Assembly: GCF_014333585.1 (NCBI RefSeq)
Contig: NZ_JACSCW010000001.1
Location: forward strand, 806,001-870,000
Source: Hymenobacter sp. BT188
Lineage (GTDB): Bacteria > Bacteroidota > Bacteroidia > Cytophagales > Hymenobacteraceae
Length of the DNA: 64,000 nt
Direction: 5' to 3'
The translations under genes were made by a program, and so were the position numbers. The notes under the pieces are model-generated. The model was not told the origin of the DNA and did no database searches. It saw only the letters and a list, made by a program, of their open reading frames with translations. Below, piece by piece: positions 1-7,589 of the stretch. Within the stretch, counting starts at the first letter, position 1, and every line of letters starts with the position of its first letter.

Positions 1-219
1 AATGCCACGATTGGCTTTGGGTATCGCAATGATGTTTGTGTGACTACGCTGACGGCTTTGGCAGACTCAGTTAGCCTTTTGAAAATGCAAACCAAACTGA
101 ATGCCCGCAACGAGCAAACCGATGAAGCCGTCTGGGATTCAAAAGACGGGAAGTACCGCACAAACATCACCACTAGCCCCGGTCAGTACTACGTGATTAC
201 ACGGCGGCGTAAAGAGTAA
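1..219 (+). CDS. C-terminal fragment of an unidentified protein (5' end outside window)
   Basis: Frame 1 is open from the first base to a TAA at 217-219 and gives 72 residues, beginning NATIGFGYRNDV and ending in a basic ITRRRKE tail. The first upstream part lies outside the window, so the family cannot be identified. A hairpin terminator follows at 274-314, which supports this being a real gene end. I do not recognise the fragment. Confidence 0.55.
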   Translation, partial: NATIGFGYRNDVCVTTLTALADSVSLLKMQTKLNARNEQTDEAVWDSKDGKYRTNITTSPGQYYVITRRRKE

Positions 220-273
220 CAATGCTGGTCTTCTGAGCAGAACAGACGACCTACTCTACGTACAAGCTAGAAG

Positions 274-314
274 AAGGACCCGGAAGGCAGTAGTTGTCAT
301 TCGGGTCCTTTTGG
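274..314 (+). terminator. rho-independent terminator after the partial first gene
   Basis: AAGGACCCG and CGGGTCCTT form the arms around a loop of about 18 bases, and a T-rich stretch follows. It lies 55 bases after the stop at 219 and before the promoter region of the next gene. Confidence 0.7.
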
Positions 315-388
315 TTTCGGTGGGGGGCATTTTTAGTTAACTGCCTTGTTGCTTAAAATATCTTGCGTGGCTGAACGTCTACCGCTGC

Positions 389-1063
389 ATGAAGATCAGA
401 GCAATTATTACTGGGGTAACCGGCATGGTGGGAGAAGGTGTACTACACGAGTGCCTCAACGACCCCGACGTGGAGCAGGTGCTGTCCATTAGCCGCAAGC
501 CCTACGGCCTGAACCACCCTAAGCTGCGCGAAATCGTGCACAGCGACTTCCACGATTTGTCGGCCATACAGGACCAGTTAACGGGCTACAATGCCTGCTT
601 TTTCTGTCTGGGCGTGTCGTCGGTGGGGATGAAGGAACAGGAGTATCGCCGCATCACCCACGATCTGACCCTGCACTTTGCCCAAACCTTACTCACCCGC
701 AATCCAGATCTTACGTTCTGTTATGTGTCGGGGGCAGGCACAGACGGCACCGAGCAAGGCAAGCTGATGTGGGCGCGGGTGAAAGGCCAGACCGAAAATG
801 ACTTGCTGAAGATGCCTTTTCAGAAAGCCTACATGTTTCGCCCCGGCTTTATGTACCCGACCAAAGGCCTGAAAAATACGTTGTCCTCTTACGCTTACAT
901 CTCTTGGCTTTATCCGGTGCTGCGGCCCCTGTTTCCCAAGTATGTTTCCACGTTGCAGGAAATGGGTTTGGCTATGATTAATGCGGTGCGCATCGGCTAC
1001 CCGAAACGAGTGCTGGAAGTGCCGGATATAGTGGCGCTGGCCAAGCAGAAGGTGCGCGCGTAG
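389..1063 (+). CDS. NAD(P)-binding Rossmann-fold epimerase/reductase-like protein
   Basis: The 224-residue protein opens with the glycine-rich dinucleotide motif TGVTGMVGEG (residues 8-17) after a beta strand. This is typical of atypical short-chain dehydrogenases such as the HTATIP2/YbjT-like group annotated as NAD-dependent epimerase/dehydratase family. A YVSGAGTDG segment near residue 112 occupies the place of the usual catalytic Ser/Tyr region, and there is no clear YxxxK, so the activity and substrate are unknown. The C-terminal half (FRPGFMYP, then a hydrophobic stretch) resembles the substrate lid of that group. ATG at 389 begins directly at the first Rossmann strand. It is probably cytosolic and is followed after 64 bases by the HAD gene. 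Confidence 0.75.
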   Translation: MKIRAIITGVTGMVGEGVLHECLNDPDVEQVLSISRKPYGLNHPKLREIVHSDFHDLSAIQDQLTGYNACFFCLGVSSVGMKEQEYRRITHDLTLHFAQTLLTRNPDLTFCYVSGAGTDGTEQGKLMWARVKGQTENDLLKMPFQKAYMFRPGFMYPTKGLKNTLSSYAYISWLYPVLRPLFPKYVSTLQEMGLAMINAVRIGYPKRVLEVPDIVALAKQKVRA

Positions 1064-1100
1064 TCTGGCTGTGGGGGGCAAATACCCGTAGAAGGCGTAC

Positions 1101-1108
1101 TACATTTG
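1101..1108 (+). promoter_or_regulatory. possible Bacteroidota -7 box (TACATTTG)
   Basis: TACATTTG matches the Bacteroidota -7 consensus TAnnTTTG and lies 19 bases before the ATG at 1128. No convincing -33 TTTG is seen 19-21 bases upstream, so this is a weak call. Confidence 0.3.
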
Positions 1109-1127
1109 TCCGACAACTGCCTTCTAC

Positions 1128-1811
1128 ATGATTAAAACCGTCATTTTCGATATGGACGGCGTGCTGGTTGACACCGAGCCGCTGCACCGCGACGCCTTTT
1201 TTCAGCACTTCGCCGAGCTAGGCGTAGAGCTAACTGCAGAGAAATACGCCACGTTTCTGGGCTCCTCTACCCGCAATATGTACCAGCAGTTCAAGGAGGA
1301 ATTTAGCCTGACAGAGGATGTAGAAACGCTGATGAGCCGCAAGCGCGAGTTCTTCGGGAAAGCATTCGACGAATCGACCGACTTAGAGTTGCTGCCCGGT
1401 GCCCGCGAACTGGTCCTTGATCTGCACCATGCCGGCATGCCGCTTCAACTAGCCTCGTCGGCTTCCAAAGAAACGATTCACCGCGTGTTTAAGCGCTTCA
1501 AGCTGTATCCGTACTTTGATAACCTAGTTAGCGGGGAAGATTTCCCTCAGTCGAAGCCCAATCCGGCGCTTTTCCTGCACGCCGCCAAGCTGGCCGGAAA
1601 GCCCGTGCACGAGTGCCTGGTAATCGAGGATTCGGCCAACGGTGTGACGGCCGCTAAAGCCGCCGGCATGTACTGCATCGGCTTCAGTAGCCCGCACTCC
1701 GGCGGCCAGGACTTACACCATGCCGATCAGGTGGTGCCTGATCTGCGAGAGCTTAATGCTGAGTTGATTCTGAGACTTTCAACGCCGGTAAGTTTGCCAG
1801 CAAATACGTAA
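1128..1811 (+). CDS. HAD-superfamily hydrolase, beta-phosphoglucomutase/phosphatase-like
   Basis: This 227-residue protein carries the HAD signature. Motif I is DMDGVLVDTEP (nucleophile Asp8, acid/base Asp10), followed by a helical cap of about 70 residues. Motif II is the ASSASKE region, the conserved Lys is in SKPNPALF, and motif IV is VIEDSANG with AAKAAGM behind it. The order and cap type are those of subfamily IA enzymes (beta-phosphoglucomutase, phosphoglycolate phosphatase, 2-deoxyglucose-6-phosphatase). The real substrate cannot be read from sequence; a sugar phosphate is the likeliest. It is cytosolic. Its end is close to the next gene (32 bases), so the two may be cotranscribed. Confidence 0.85.
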   Translation: MIKTVIFDMDGVLVDTEPLHRDAFFQHFAELGVELTAEKYATFLGSSTRNMYQQFKEEFSLTEDVETLMSRKREFFGKAFDESTDLELLPGARELVLDLHHAGMPLQLASSASKETIHRVFKRFKLYPYFDNLVSGEDFPQSKPNPALFLHAAKLAGKPVHECLVIEDSANGVTAAKAAGMYCIGFSSPHSGGQDLHHADQVVPDLRELNAELILRLSTPVSLPANT

Positions 1812-1843
1812 GTATCTGCTGGCCTTCGTAGTAGCTCGAAGAA

Positions 1844-2164
1844 ATGGAGAAGCGTCTGTTAACCTTGCCGGAGCTGGGCTTGCTGATATGTATGTTGCGC
1901 GGCAAGCCGAACGTTGAAAAAATACTGGCCTTGCTACCTACCGCTGAGGTGCAAGAAATGGATGATGGCGGTATGGGCAGCCTACGTTTTGTGAGCAGCA
2001 AGCAGAATCGGCATCTTGGTCAGGTAGTAGCGGAACTCTGGTACAAAGATGAAGATGAAGTGCCGGTGCTGGCCTCACTCTACCTGGATACCGAAGGCGA
2101 CCTGTATGAACTCGACAGTTGGAAAGCAGATTCTACGCCGTTGAGGCGCATCCCCGCTTTCTAA
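1844..2164 (+). CDS. small hypothetical protein, DUF6984-like
   Basis: A 106-residue acidic, soluble protein with no signal peptide or membrane segment. The layout (N-terminal LPELGLLICML helix, MDDGGMGSLRF in the middle, SLYLDTEGDLYELDSWK towards the end) resembles DUF6984 proteins as I remember them. No function is known for that family. It ends 6 bases before the stop codon of the convergent secreted protein at 2171. Family assignment is from memory and moderate only. Confidence 0.65.
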   Translation: MEKRLLTLPELGLLICMLRGKPNVEKILALLPTAEVQEMDDGGMGSLRFVSSKQNRHLGQVVAELWYKDEDEVPVLASLYLDTEGDLYELDSWKADSTPLRRIPAF

Positions 2165-2170
2165 CAGTGT

Positions 2171-2629
2171 CTACTTACACTTTTCCTTGCGGCGCGTGTC
2201 GATGATGTGCACGATTTTCCAGCCCTCGGCCAGCTTCACCAACTGAAACGAATTGTAGCCGCAGTGGCTGAAGGTGGTACCCACATAAAACTGGTACGGC
2301 GTCCAGACGCTGGCCAGATTGGCATCAATGAGTACTTGTTCGAAGGTGATGCGCTCATCGTACACTTCCTTGTGCGGCGTGCCCACGCTTTTCAGAAAAC
2401 CTGCCACTTTCTCCGTCTGTACCTGCGTTTTGCCCTCGCGGTTGGCAATAACTTGGAATACCGCGCCCGGCGCCAACGTGCTTCGTACCATCGTACTGTC
2501 GCCGCGCCGCATGCCGTCGAAGAACGTGTTGATGGTTTGCTTAACGGCGGCAGTTTCGGTGGCGCTGGCTTGGGCGAAGGCCGCAAAATTGCCCCCCAGA
2601 AGGCAGGCAGCGAGGAGAAGTTTTTTCAT
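2171..2629 (-). CDS. secreted NTF2-like (SnoaL/DUF4440-type) protein
   Basis: 152 residues with a clear signal peptide (MKKLLLAACLLGG, cleavage probably after AFA-QA). The mature part has the alpha+beta cone fold pattern of NTF2-like proteins: an early helix with INTFFDGMRRGDSTM, then strands containing TLAPGAVFQV and ASVWTPYQFY, and the closing VKLAEGWKIVHI strand. Such exported proteins are common in Bacteroidota and are usually of unknown function. Location is periplasm or outside. One copy of the iterated G6C motif sits in the signal-peptide coding part (about 2591). It is transcribed divergently from nothing nearby, and a terminator of the upstream gene lies at 2754-2797. Confidence 0.75.
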   Translation of the reverse strand: MKKLLLAACLLGGNFAAFAQASATETAAVKQTINTFFDGMRRGDSTMVRSTLAPGAVFQVIANREGKTQVQTEKVAGFLKSVGTPHKEVYDERITFEQVLIDANLASVWTPYQFYVGTTFSHCGYNSFQLVKLAEGWKIVHIIDTRRKEKCK

Positions 2630-2753
2630 GAAAGAGGGGTGCGGATACTGTCAACTGGATTACAACAGCAAAGACGCTACAAATTACCAGAAAGCTGCGC
2701 TGTAGGATTTGCGTCCTAAAAAAAGCCCCCCAGGCCAGTTTTTTACGCCCATG

Positions 2754-2797
2754 AAAAAAGGTGTTTGCCCTTTTCTAGGAGGACAAACACCTTTTTT
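2754..2797 (-). terminator. strong hairpin terminator, probably bidirectional
   Basis: AAAAAAGGTGTTTG and CAAACACCTTTTTT form a long stem with poly-A on one side and poly-T on the other. It lies just after the stop of the minus-strand haloperoxidase-like gene (2822) and before the start of the next minus-strand gene, so it ends transcription of the former. Confidence 0.8.
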
Positions 2798-2821
2798 CTG
2801 AAAAGTTCAGGCTTCAGATTA

Positions 2822-4174
2822 TCAATTCGGTGTTAGGTTAAGGTCAGCGATTCTATTGCCTAGTTCTATGCCCATTTGTATGGAAGCCAGCTGTGTAAAC
2901 CGGTAGTGTATGCCCGCGTAGATTCTGGAAAAAGCAGCCTCTTCTCTCATTGCCGAAATAGAAGGATACTGCCGGGCCGGTAAACCTCGCCAGGTATATG
3001 TGTTGTCGGTTACTGGAATGTCGCCAAATTCTCTTATCAGTACTTGCGTAACGGGCGCGTTGTGCCCAACAAGTCCAGAAGGATACTCAGGGTAAGGCGG
3101 ATTGGGCAAATATGATTGCCAGGTAGGGTCAATTAGGCGCTGGATATAAGTAACCGGGCGCAATAGATTATACTGATACTTTCCTCTAAAGGTATTAATA
3201 GGGCCGTCCTTCATGGCAATGCCGGTTTTGGCATATACTTCCGCTGCTCGTCCTAGTCTGGCATTTTGACTCTTCAATAGCCCAGTTATGATATTCAGAC
3301 CATGGTAGGGGGCCGGAACGCCTACGCCTACACCACCCGCATCAGCCCACCAGTTTGCTGTTGCTCTTTGTTCTGTGGTCAAGGCTTTGCCAATATCATA
3401 CACTTCTTTCGCCTGCTTATAAAATTCGGAGGATGGATCTTCTGAATACGCAACTGGTAAAGGGGGCGCAGTAGCCGTTAAGCTGTGGGCTAGAAAAGGC
3501 CGTGAGTTCTGTAAAAAAGGTCCTTGCGGGGCGGCGAAAGCAGGCGGGGTAAGTACCCAGGATCCTGGAAATACCGGTAACACATAGCCTTGGCTGCCTG
3601 TATTGAAGTTGTCGGTGGCGGACCAGGCGTAGATGGCACTCGCCACGGCGCGCCCGTGGGCTTGCGAACGGGTTAAAACGGCATCGGCAGTACTTAAGCG
3701 GTAGCGGTTGTTGTAAGCATTTTCCAACGAATCCATCCGGGCTCTATCTGAGTCGGTTAGGCCCACTAACAGCTGCTTGTACATACTGGCCAGGGATGCA
3801 TTAGCACTGGCCCCCCACAAATACTCCCGGCCTGGCTCCGGGGTCGGCATGGGGGGCATTTGGTAAAGTTTGGTGGATAAACTGACGGCTCCCCTTATGC
3901 CCGGACGCACGGTTTCGTAAAGGCCGACGCCAATGTAGCCGAAGGCTCGATTGTTCGCTAGAACATTTGGTTGTGGAGTTCTACGCAGTTCAATCTTTGC
4001 GATCAGATCATACCAGTCATATACGACGTTGGCACTTTCTTCCTGAGCTGTTTTGGATGGGTGGCGAATTATTTCCTCATACAGCTCATCGCAGCTATAG
4101 AAGAACATGGCGGACATAAAAAGCGCGAACAGCTGAGCCACTTTTCGGTGGCTGTTTAATAAAGGCAGTTTCAT
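2822..4174 (-). CDS. vanadium haloperoxidase/PAP2-like lipoprotein
   Basis: With the start at 4174 the protein has 450 residues and begins with a basic n-region, a hydrophobic core and a lipobox-like FFYSC (Cys28). An upstream start at 4216 would only add 14 residues before the signal. The C-terminal third has the acid-phosphatase/haloperoxidase signature: LLRPVTYIQR, YPSGLVGHNA and AFSRIYAGIHYRF. These supply the Arg, SGH and R-x5-H active-site residues. Family members are vanadate-dependent peroxidases or phosphatases, and which applies here is not clear. Membrane anchoring in the periplasm or on the surface is expected. A strong terminator follows at 2754-2797. Confidence 0.8.
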   Translation of the reverse strand: MKLPLLNSHRKVAQLFALFMSAMFFYSCDELYEEIIRHPSKTAQEESANVVYDWYDLIAKIELRRTPQPNVLANNRAFGYIGVGLYETVRPGIRGAVSLSTKLYQMPPMPTPEPGREYLWGASANASLASMYKQLLVGLTDSDRARMDSLENAYNNRYRLSTADAVLTRSQAHGRAVASAIYAWSATDNFNTGSQGYVLPVFPGSWVLTPPAFAAPQGPFLQNSRPFLAHSLTATAPPLPVAYSEDPSSEFYKQAKEVYDIGKALTTEQRATANWWADAGGVGVGVPAPYHGLNIITGLLKSQNARLGRAAEVYAKTGIAMKDGPINTFRGKYQYNLLRPVTYIQRLIDPTWQSYLPNPPYPEYPSGLVGHNAPVTQVLIREFGDIPVTDNTYTWRGLPARQYPSISAMREEAAFSRIYAGIHYRFTQLASIQMGIELGNRIADLNLTPN

Positions 4175-4623
4175 AGCGAAATTGGTTTGGTGGAAGAAGG
4201 CCTGTTGGGGAATCACAAGAGACTCAGGCAGGAATTGTCTATCGATTGGACATCCTGATTCTCAAGTGAAATAAACGAGGGAACGGCTTCTATTGCTTTA
4301 TATGCGCATAGAGTAGCTCAAAGCCATTGGCACAGTGCTGCGATTCCGAAGGGCTCATCTTCGGGCGAATCCGGATCTAAGGGGTAGAAGTTATCTACTC
4401 ATATAATTTAATAAAATATTAATAAAACTCAAAATTTTATTTGATTAATTATAATAAAACAAAATCTTATAACGAGCTTGATAGTCATTAAAACAGCGTT
4501 TTTGAGGTTTTAGACAGCTTTTCCAAATTTATTGGGGGCCATCATTTTCTGTATTTATTTTACCTTGCAATCAAATCATTCCGGGCTTCCGGATGTTCTT
4601 AATACATACCAAAAGCCACTGTA
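4175..4623. other. 449-base intergenic region, AT-rich
   Basis: It separates the divergent haloperoxidase-like gene (-) and the small gene at 4624 (+). The segment 4395-4480 is very AT-rich (repeated AATAAAA-type runs). An imperfect inverted repeat lies at about 4342-4372. No open frame with coding character was found. It presumably holds both promoters, but no box stands out. Confidence 0.5.
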
Positions 4624-4797
4624 ATGAAAGGTCGTAACCTGTTTAATTTCGGTCCTGCCCTCGGTTATTTCTTCCGTAAGAACGACCCGAACCGGCATAC
4701 CAACTTCAACCTGCGTACCATGCATTTTATCAATAAGCTCTCCATGGCTATGTTCTTGGTTTGCTTGCTGGTAATGCTGTTCCGCTACGTTCTCTAG
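4624..4797 (+). CDS. 57-residue single-pass membrane protein, DUF6728-like
   Basis: ATG at 4624 to TAG at 4795 gives 57 residues. The N-terminal half is polar and basic (KGRNLFNFGPALGYFFRKND, then NLRTMHFINKL), and the C-terminal half is one membrane helix (MAMFLVCLLVMLF). The RKxDPNxxTNFNL core is what I remember from the Bacteroidota-specific DUF6728 family, which has no known function. It ends 7 bases before the MmcQ/YjbR-type gene, so the two are probably one transcript. A 78-residue minus-strand open frame over the same bases (4576-4812) looks like its shadow. Confidence 0.75.
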   Translation: MKGRNLFNFGPALGYFFRKNDPNRHTNFNLRTMHFINKLSMAMFLVCLLVMLFRYVL

Positions 4798-4804
4798 TCT
4801 TAAA

Positions 4805-5161
4805 ATGAACATCGAAGATTACCGCGACTATTGCCTCTTAAAGTCCGGCGTGACCGAGGAAACTCCTTTCGATGATGACACGCTGGTATTCAAGGTGGGG
4901 GGCAAAATTTTCGCCCTCACCAGCATCAGTCAGTATGGTAGCGTTAATCTTAAATGTGACCCTGAGCGTGCCGTGCAACTCCGCGAGGAGTTTGACTACG
5001 TGCTACCGGGGTACCATATGAATAAGAAACACTGGAACACCGTTGTCATTGGTAGCGGTGTTTCTGCTTCTCAGCTCCGCGAGTGGACCGATCATTCGTA
5101 CGATCTGGTACGAGCGTCGCTACCACGCGCCATACGCGAAGAACTCGCTAAAGACTGCTAA
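4805..5161 (+). CDS. MmcQ/YjbR family protein
   Basis: 118 residues, starting 7 bases after the small membrane gene. The family layout is clear: an N-terminal helix NIEDYRDYCLLK, then TPFDDDTLVFKVGGKIFAL, CDPERAVQLRE, the conserved GYHMNKKHWNTV, and a C-terminal DHSYDLVRASLP. YjbR has a CyaY/double-wing fold and family members are often described as DNA-binding, but no firm function is established. It is cytosolic. A GGGGGGC motif copy encodes the Val-Gly-Gly-Lys turn (4897). A hairpin terminator follows at 5192. Confidence 0.88.
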   Translation: MNIEDYRDYCLLKSGVTEETPFDDDTLVFKVGGKIFALTSISQYGSVNLKCDPERAVQLREEFDYVLPGYHMNKKHWNTVVIGSGVSASQLREWTDHSYDLVRASLPRAIREELAKDC

Positions 5162-5191
5162 GTAGCTCTTCATAATACTGCTTTATTACAA

Positions 5192-5239
5192 GGCCATGTT
5201 GCCCGAACCACGACAGGTTTGGGTAACATGGCCTCTTTT
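5192..5239 (+). terminator. rho-independent terminator after the MmcQ/YjbR gene
   Basis: GGCCATGTTGCCCGAACC and GGTTTGGGTAACATGGCC form a long near-perfect stem with a short loop, followed by TCTTTTA. It lies 31 bases after the stop at 5161. Confidence 0.85.
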
Positions 5240-5307
5240 ATTCGGATAGCTTGTGTTTAGAATATTTTATATATAAATTATGAATATACTTACTATTCAA
5301 ACCTGCT

Positions 5308-5688
5308 ATGAGTCGATATGTACCTACTATACTAGTGTTAGGAATGGTGAGCAGTGTCTTATCAGGCTGTATGACTACGCGCATTGCTACGGTGTATGAC
5401 TGCGATTCAGTCGTGAATGACCCGAACAATACAAAGGTGGTCACCTCATATTTCTGGGGTCTAAAGCAGCCTGCCGACATAAAGCCGCCCTGCGATTCGC
5501 GCTTTAACCATCTGAACAGCGTTACGGTAAACACCAATTTCGGCTACTTCCTGCTTTCTCTGGTCACGGTAGGTGTCGTGACAAAGCAGCGCGTAAGCTG
5601 GTGCTGTGCGCCCTACACACCCGCTGTTGACACGCTGGGCCTTGGACCCGTAACCAAGCCCGAACTCCGGTTATCCGTCCGACCATGA
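5308..5688 (+). CDS. Bor-like small lipoprotein
   Basis: 126 residues with a signal ending in the lipobox VLSGC (Cys21). The mature part follows the pattern of phage lambda Bor/Iss lipoproteins: an early aromatic-Gly segment SYFWGL, a central Cys (PPCDSR), a hydrophobic Gly-rich stretch FGYFLLSLVTVGVVT and a final VSWCC strand. Bor is an outer-membrane serum-resistance lipoprotein; in this environmental-type genome the role is unknown. Its stop overlaps the next start by 4 bases (ATGA at 5685-5688), so it is translationally coupled to the FAD oxidase. The homology is my reading of a weak pattern. Confidence 0.6.
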   Translation: MSRYVPTILVLGMVSSVLSGCMTTRIATVYDCDSVVNDPNNTKVVTSYFWGLKQPADIKPPCDSRFNHLNSVTVNTNFGYFLLSLVTVGVVTKQRVSWCCAPYTPAVDTLGLGPVTKPELRLSVRP

Positions 5689-7304
5689 GCCTGCCCAACG
5701 GAATTGAGGCGCTCCCCATGGCGGAGTGGACCAATCGCCACGAAAACTTCACGCAGCGCTTGCAAGCCAGCGCTTGCTTCAAGCTGCGCATTCCCAATCT
5801 GCCCACCAGCCAGGCGCAGTACCGACAGACGACGGCTAACTTCCAGTGGCTGATCCGCTACGGCATCGAGCACAACGTGCGGATGCGGGCCATAGCCAAA
5901 GGCTGGTCGTTTTCGGAAGTTGCTGTGACCGATGGCGGCTTGGTAGACACATTGGCCCTGCGACAGTCGTTTGCCTTGCAGCCGAGCATGGTCGCGCCGG
6001 CTTACCAGACTGCCGGGCGTACAGCCGACAATCTGTTTTTTACGGAGTGCGGCATGAGCATCATCGGCTTAGAGCAGCAACTGGAGTCCCGGCAAAAGTC
6101 GGTACGGGCTTCCGGGGCCAGCAATGGGCAAAGTATTGTGGGCGCGTTATCCACCGGAACGCACGGAGGGGCTTTTCGCTTCGGTTCGATTCAGGAAACG
6201 GTGGTGGGTTTGCATATTGTCACGGGCCCCGACCGGCACGTGTGGCTGGAGCGAGCGTCGTACCCAGTGGCCGCACCCAAATTCACGGACTGGCTGGGCG
6301 TAACGGACGTGTTTCGCGACGATGACCTATTCAACGCGGCCTTGGTGAGCTTCGGTAGCTTCGGCTTTATCCATGGTGTACTGCTGGAAACAGAGCCGTT
6401 GTTTTTGCTCGAAGAATCCAGCTCGCCGCGCGTGCCCTACCGCGAAGGGGTAAAGCGGCTCATGACCGACCTCGACCTGACGGGCCTGAAACCGTGGCTG
6501 CAACTCCCACTCAACGACCCCACGCGCCAGCCCTACCACCTCACCATCATCATCAACCCCCACCAGTTCGACCCTACAGGTGCTGATCCGAACCGGGGCG
6601 TGTTTGTGCAACTGCTGTTTAAGGCGCCCTACCGATTGGTGTACCCGCGCCGGCCGGCACCCGCCGCGGGCTTTATCTACGGTGATAGTTCATTGGGCCT
6701 GATTTCGACAGTGCTCGACCATCTGGGTAATGCCGGCGTGGCGTTGGTACCTACGCTCGTGAATCGGCTGTACCCGCTAGCCTTGGAGCGCAACAACGGC
6801 ACGGCCGGCACCATGAGTGAGACCTTCGACAACACCAACATTCGAGGCAAAGCGGCCAGCGCCGCCATCGGCATCGATAACCGCGACGTGCTGCGCGTGC
6901 TGGCCGAAGTTCATTCGCTCAACCAACAAACGCCCTTTCCTGGTGTGCTGGGCTTGCGATTTGTAAAAGGCACCAAAGCCACCCTAGGCTTCACGCGCTT
7001 CCCGGTTACGGCCGTGCTGGAATTCGACGGCGTCGAGGCCCGAGTTACGCGCCGGTTTCTTGAGATGATCTGGGCCCGCTTGGAAATCCTGAACATCGCG
7101 TACACGCTGCATTGGGGAAAAATTAACTTTAACCTAACCGAACCTCGCCTCCTTAAAATGTACGGCGACACCGCCGTAAACCAGTGGCTTGCCAGCCGCC
7201 ACCGCCTGCTTGACGCCCCCACACGTTGGGTATTTACAAACCCCTTCATGGAGCGCTGCGGCCTCGATAAAGCACCTGCGCGTGTGCCCGGCCCGGTAGT
7301 GTAG
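5685..7304 (+). CDS. FAD-linked oxidase, D-arabinono-1,4-lactone/gulonolactone oxidase type
   Basis: 539 residues. The N-terminal PCMH-type FAD-binding domain (about residues 40-230) contains VRMRAIAKGWSFSEVA and the characteristic GASNGQSIVGALSTGTHGG, where the His normally attaches or contacts the flavin. The rest is a substrate-binding cap domain ending with LHWGKINFNL, close to the HWGK motif of sugar-lactone oxidases. Members oxidise aldonolactones or alditols using O2. The natural substrate is unknown. No signal peptide is seen. ATG overlaps the preceding Bor-like gene by 4 bases. The cap looks longer than in typical aldonolactone oxidases. Confidence 0.82.
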   Translation: MSLPNGIEALPMAEWTNRHENFTQRLQASACFKLRIPNLPTSQAQYRQTTANFQWLIRYGIEHNVRMRAIAKGWSFSEVAVTDGGLVDTLALRQSFALQPSMVAPAYQTAGRTADNLFFTECGMSIIGLEQQLESRQKSVRASGASNGQSIVGALSTGTHGGAFRFGSIQETVVGLHIVTGPDRHVWLERASYPVAAPKFTDWLGVTDVFRDDDLFNAALVSFGSFGFIHGVLLETEPLFLLEESSSPRVPYREGVKRLMTDLDLTGLKPWLQLPLNDPTRQPYHLTIIINPHQFDPTGADPNRGVFVQLLFKAPYRLVYPRRPAPAAGFIYGDSSLGLISTVLDHLGNAGVALVPTLVNRLYPLALERNNGTAGTMSETFDNTNIRGKAASAAIGIDNRDVLRVLAEVHSLNQQTPFPGVLGLRFVKGTKATLGFTRFPVTAVLEFDGVEARVTRRFLEMIWARLEILNIAYTLHWGKINFNLTEPRLLKMYGDTAVNQWLASRHRLLDAPTRWVFTNPFMERCGLDKAPARVPGPVV

Positions 7305-7314
7305 CCTCACGATT

Positions 7315-7580
7315 GGCCTCACCCCCCGGCCCCCTCTCCCAAAAAGAGGGGGAGCCTGACGCTAGTTGTTCTTCGTCGCACCTTCGGCTCTCGCCTCAGG
7401 CACGACTACCGAGTCGTATCCATAAAAAAGCCCCCCAGAAATGTTTCTGGGGGGCTTTTTTTACTTTGCCATTGCGAATGTCAAGCTGATAGCGGTTGCG
7501 AAGGCGCGAGCCGACGCAGCCGCGTAGGCCGGGCGTCAGGCTCCCCCTCTTTTTGGGAGTGGGGGCCGGGGGGTGAGGCC
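7315..7580. repeat. long inverted repeat (CCTCACCCCCCGGCCCC family) enclosing a terminator
   Basis: Arms at 7315-7362 and 7533-7580 (about 48 bases each) are inverted copies with a single mismatch by my reading. Between them are unrelated bases and a motif-pair terminator (7422-7462). The whole unit fills the gap between the convergent FAD oxidase and leuS genes. The same CCTCACCCCCCGGCCCC core recurs as a tight hairpin at 16963-17018. Confidence 0.85.
7422..7462. terminator. terminator made of two facing G6C motif copies
   Basis: AAAAAAGCCCCCCAGAAA faces TTTCTGGGGGGCTTTTTT, giving an 18-base stem with A- and T-tracts on both sides. It works in either direction, serving the convergent genes ending at 7304 and 7590. 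Each arm is one copy of the dispersed motif. Confidence 0.85.
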
Positions 7581-7589
7581 TATGTGAGC

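Noticed and set aside
4342..4372. Imperfect inverted repeat in the 4175-4623 gap
   Set aside because: Short and mismatched, no T-run, so not called as a terminator or operator.
4576..4812. 78-residue minus frame
   Set aside because: It is the antisense of the better supported 57-residue gene at 4624-4797.
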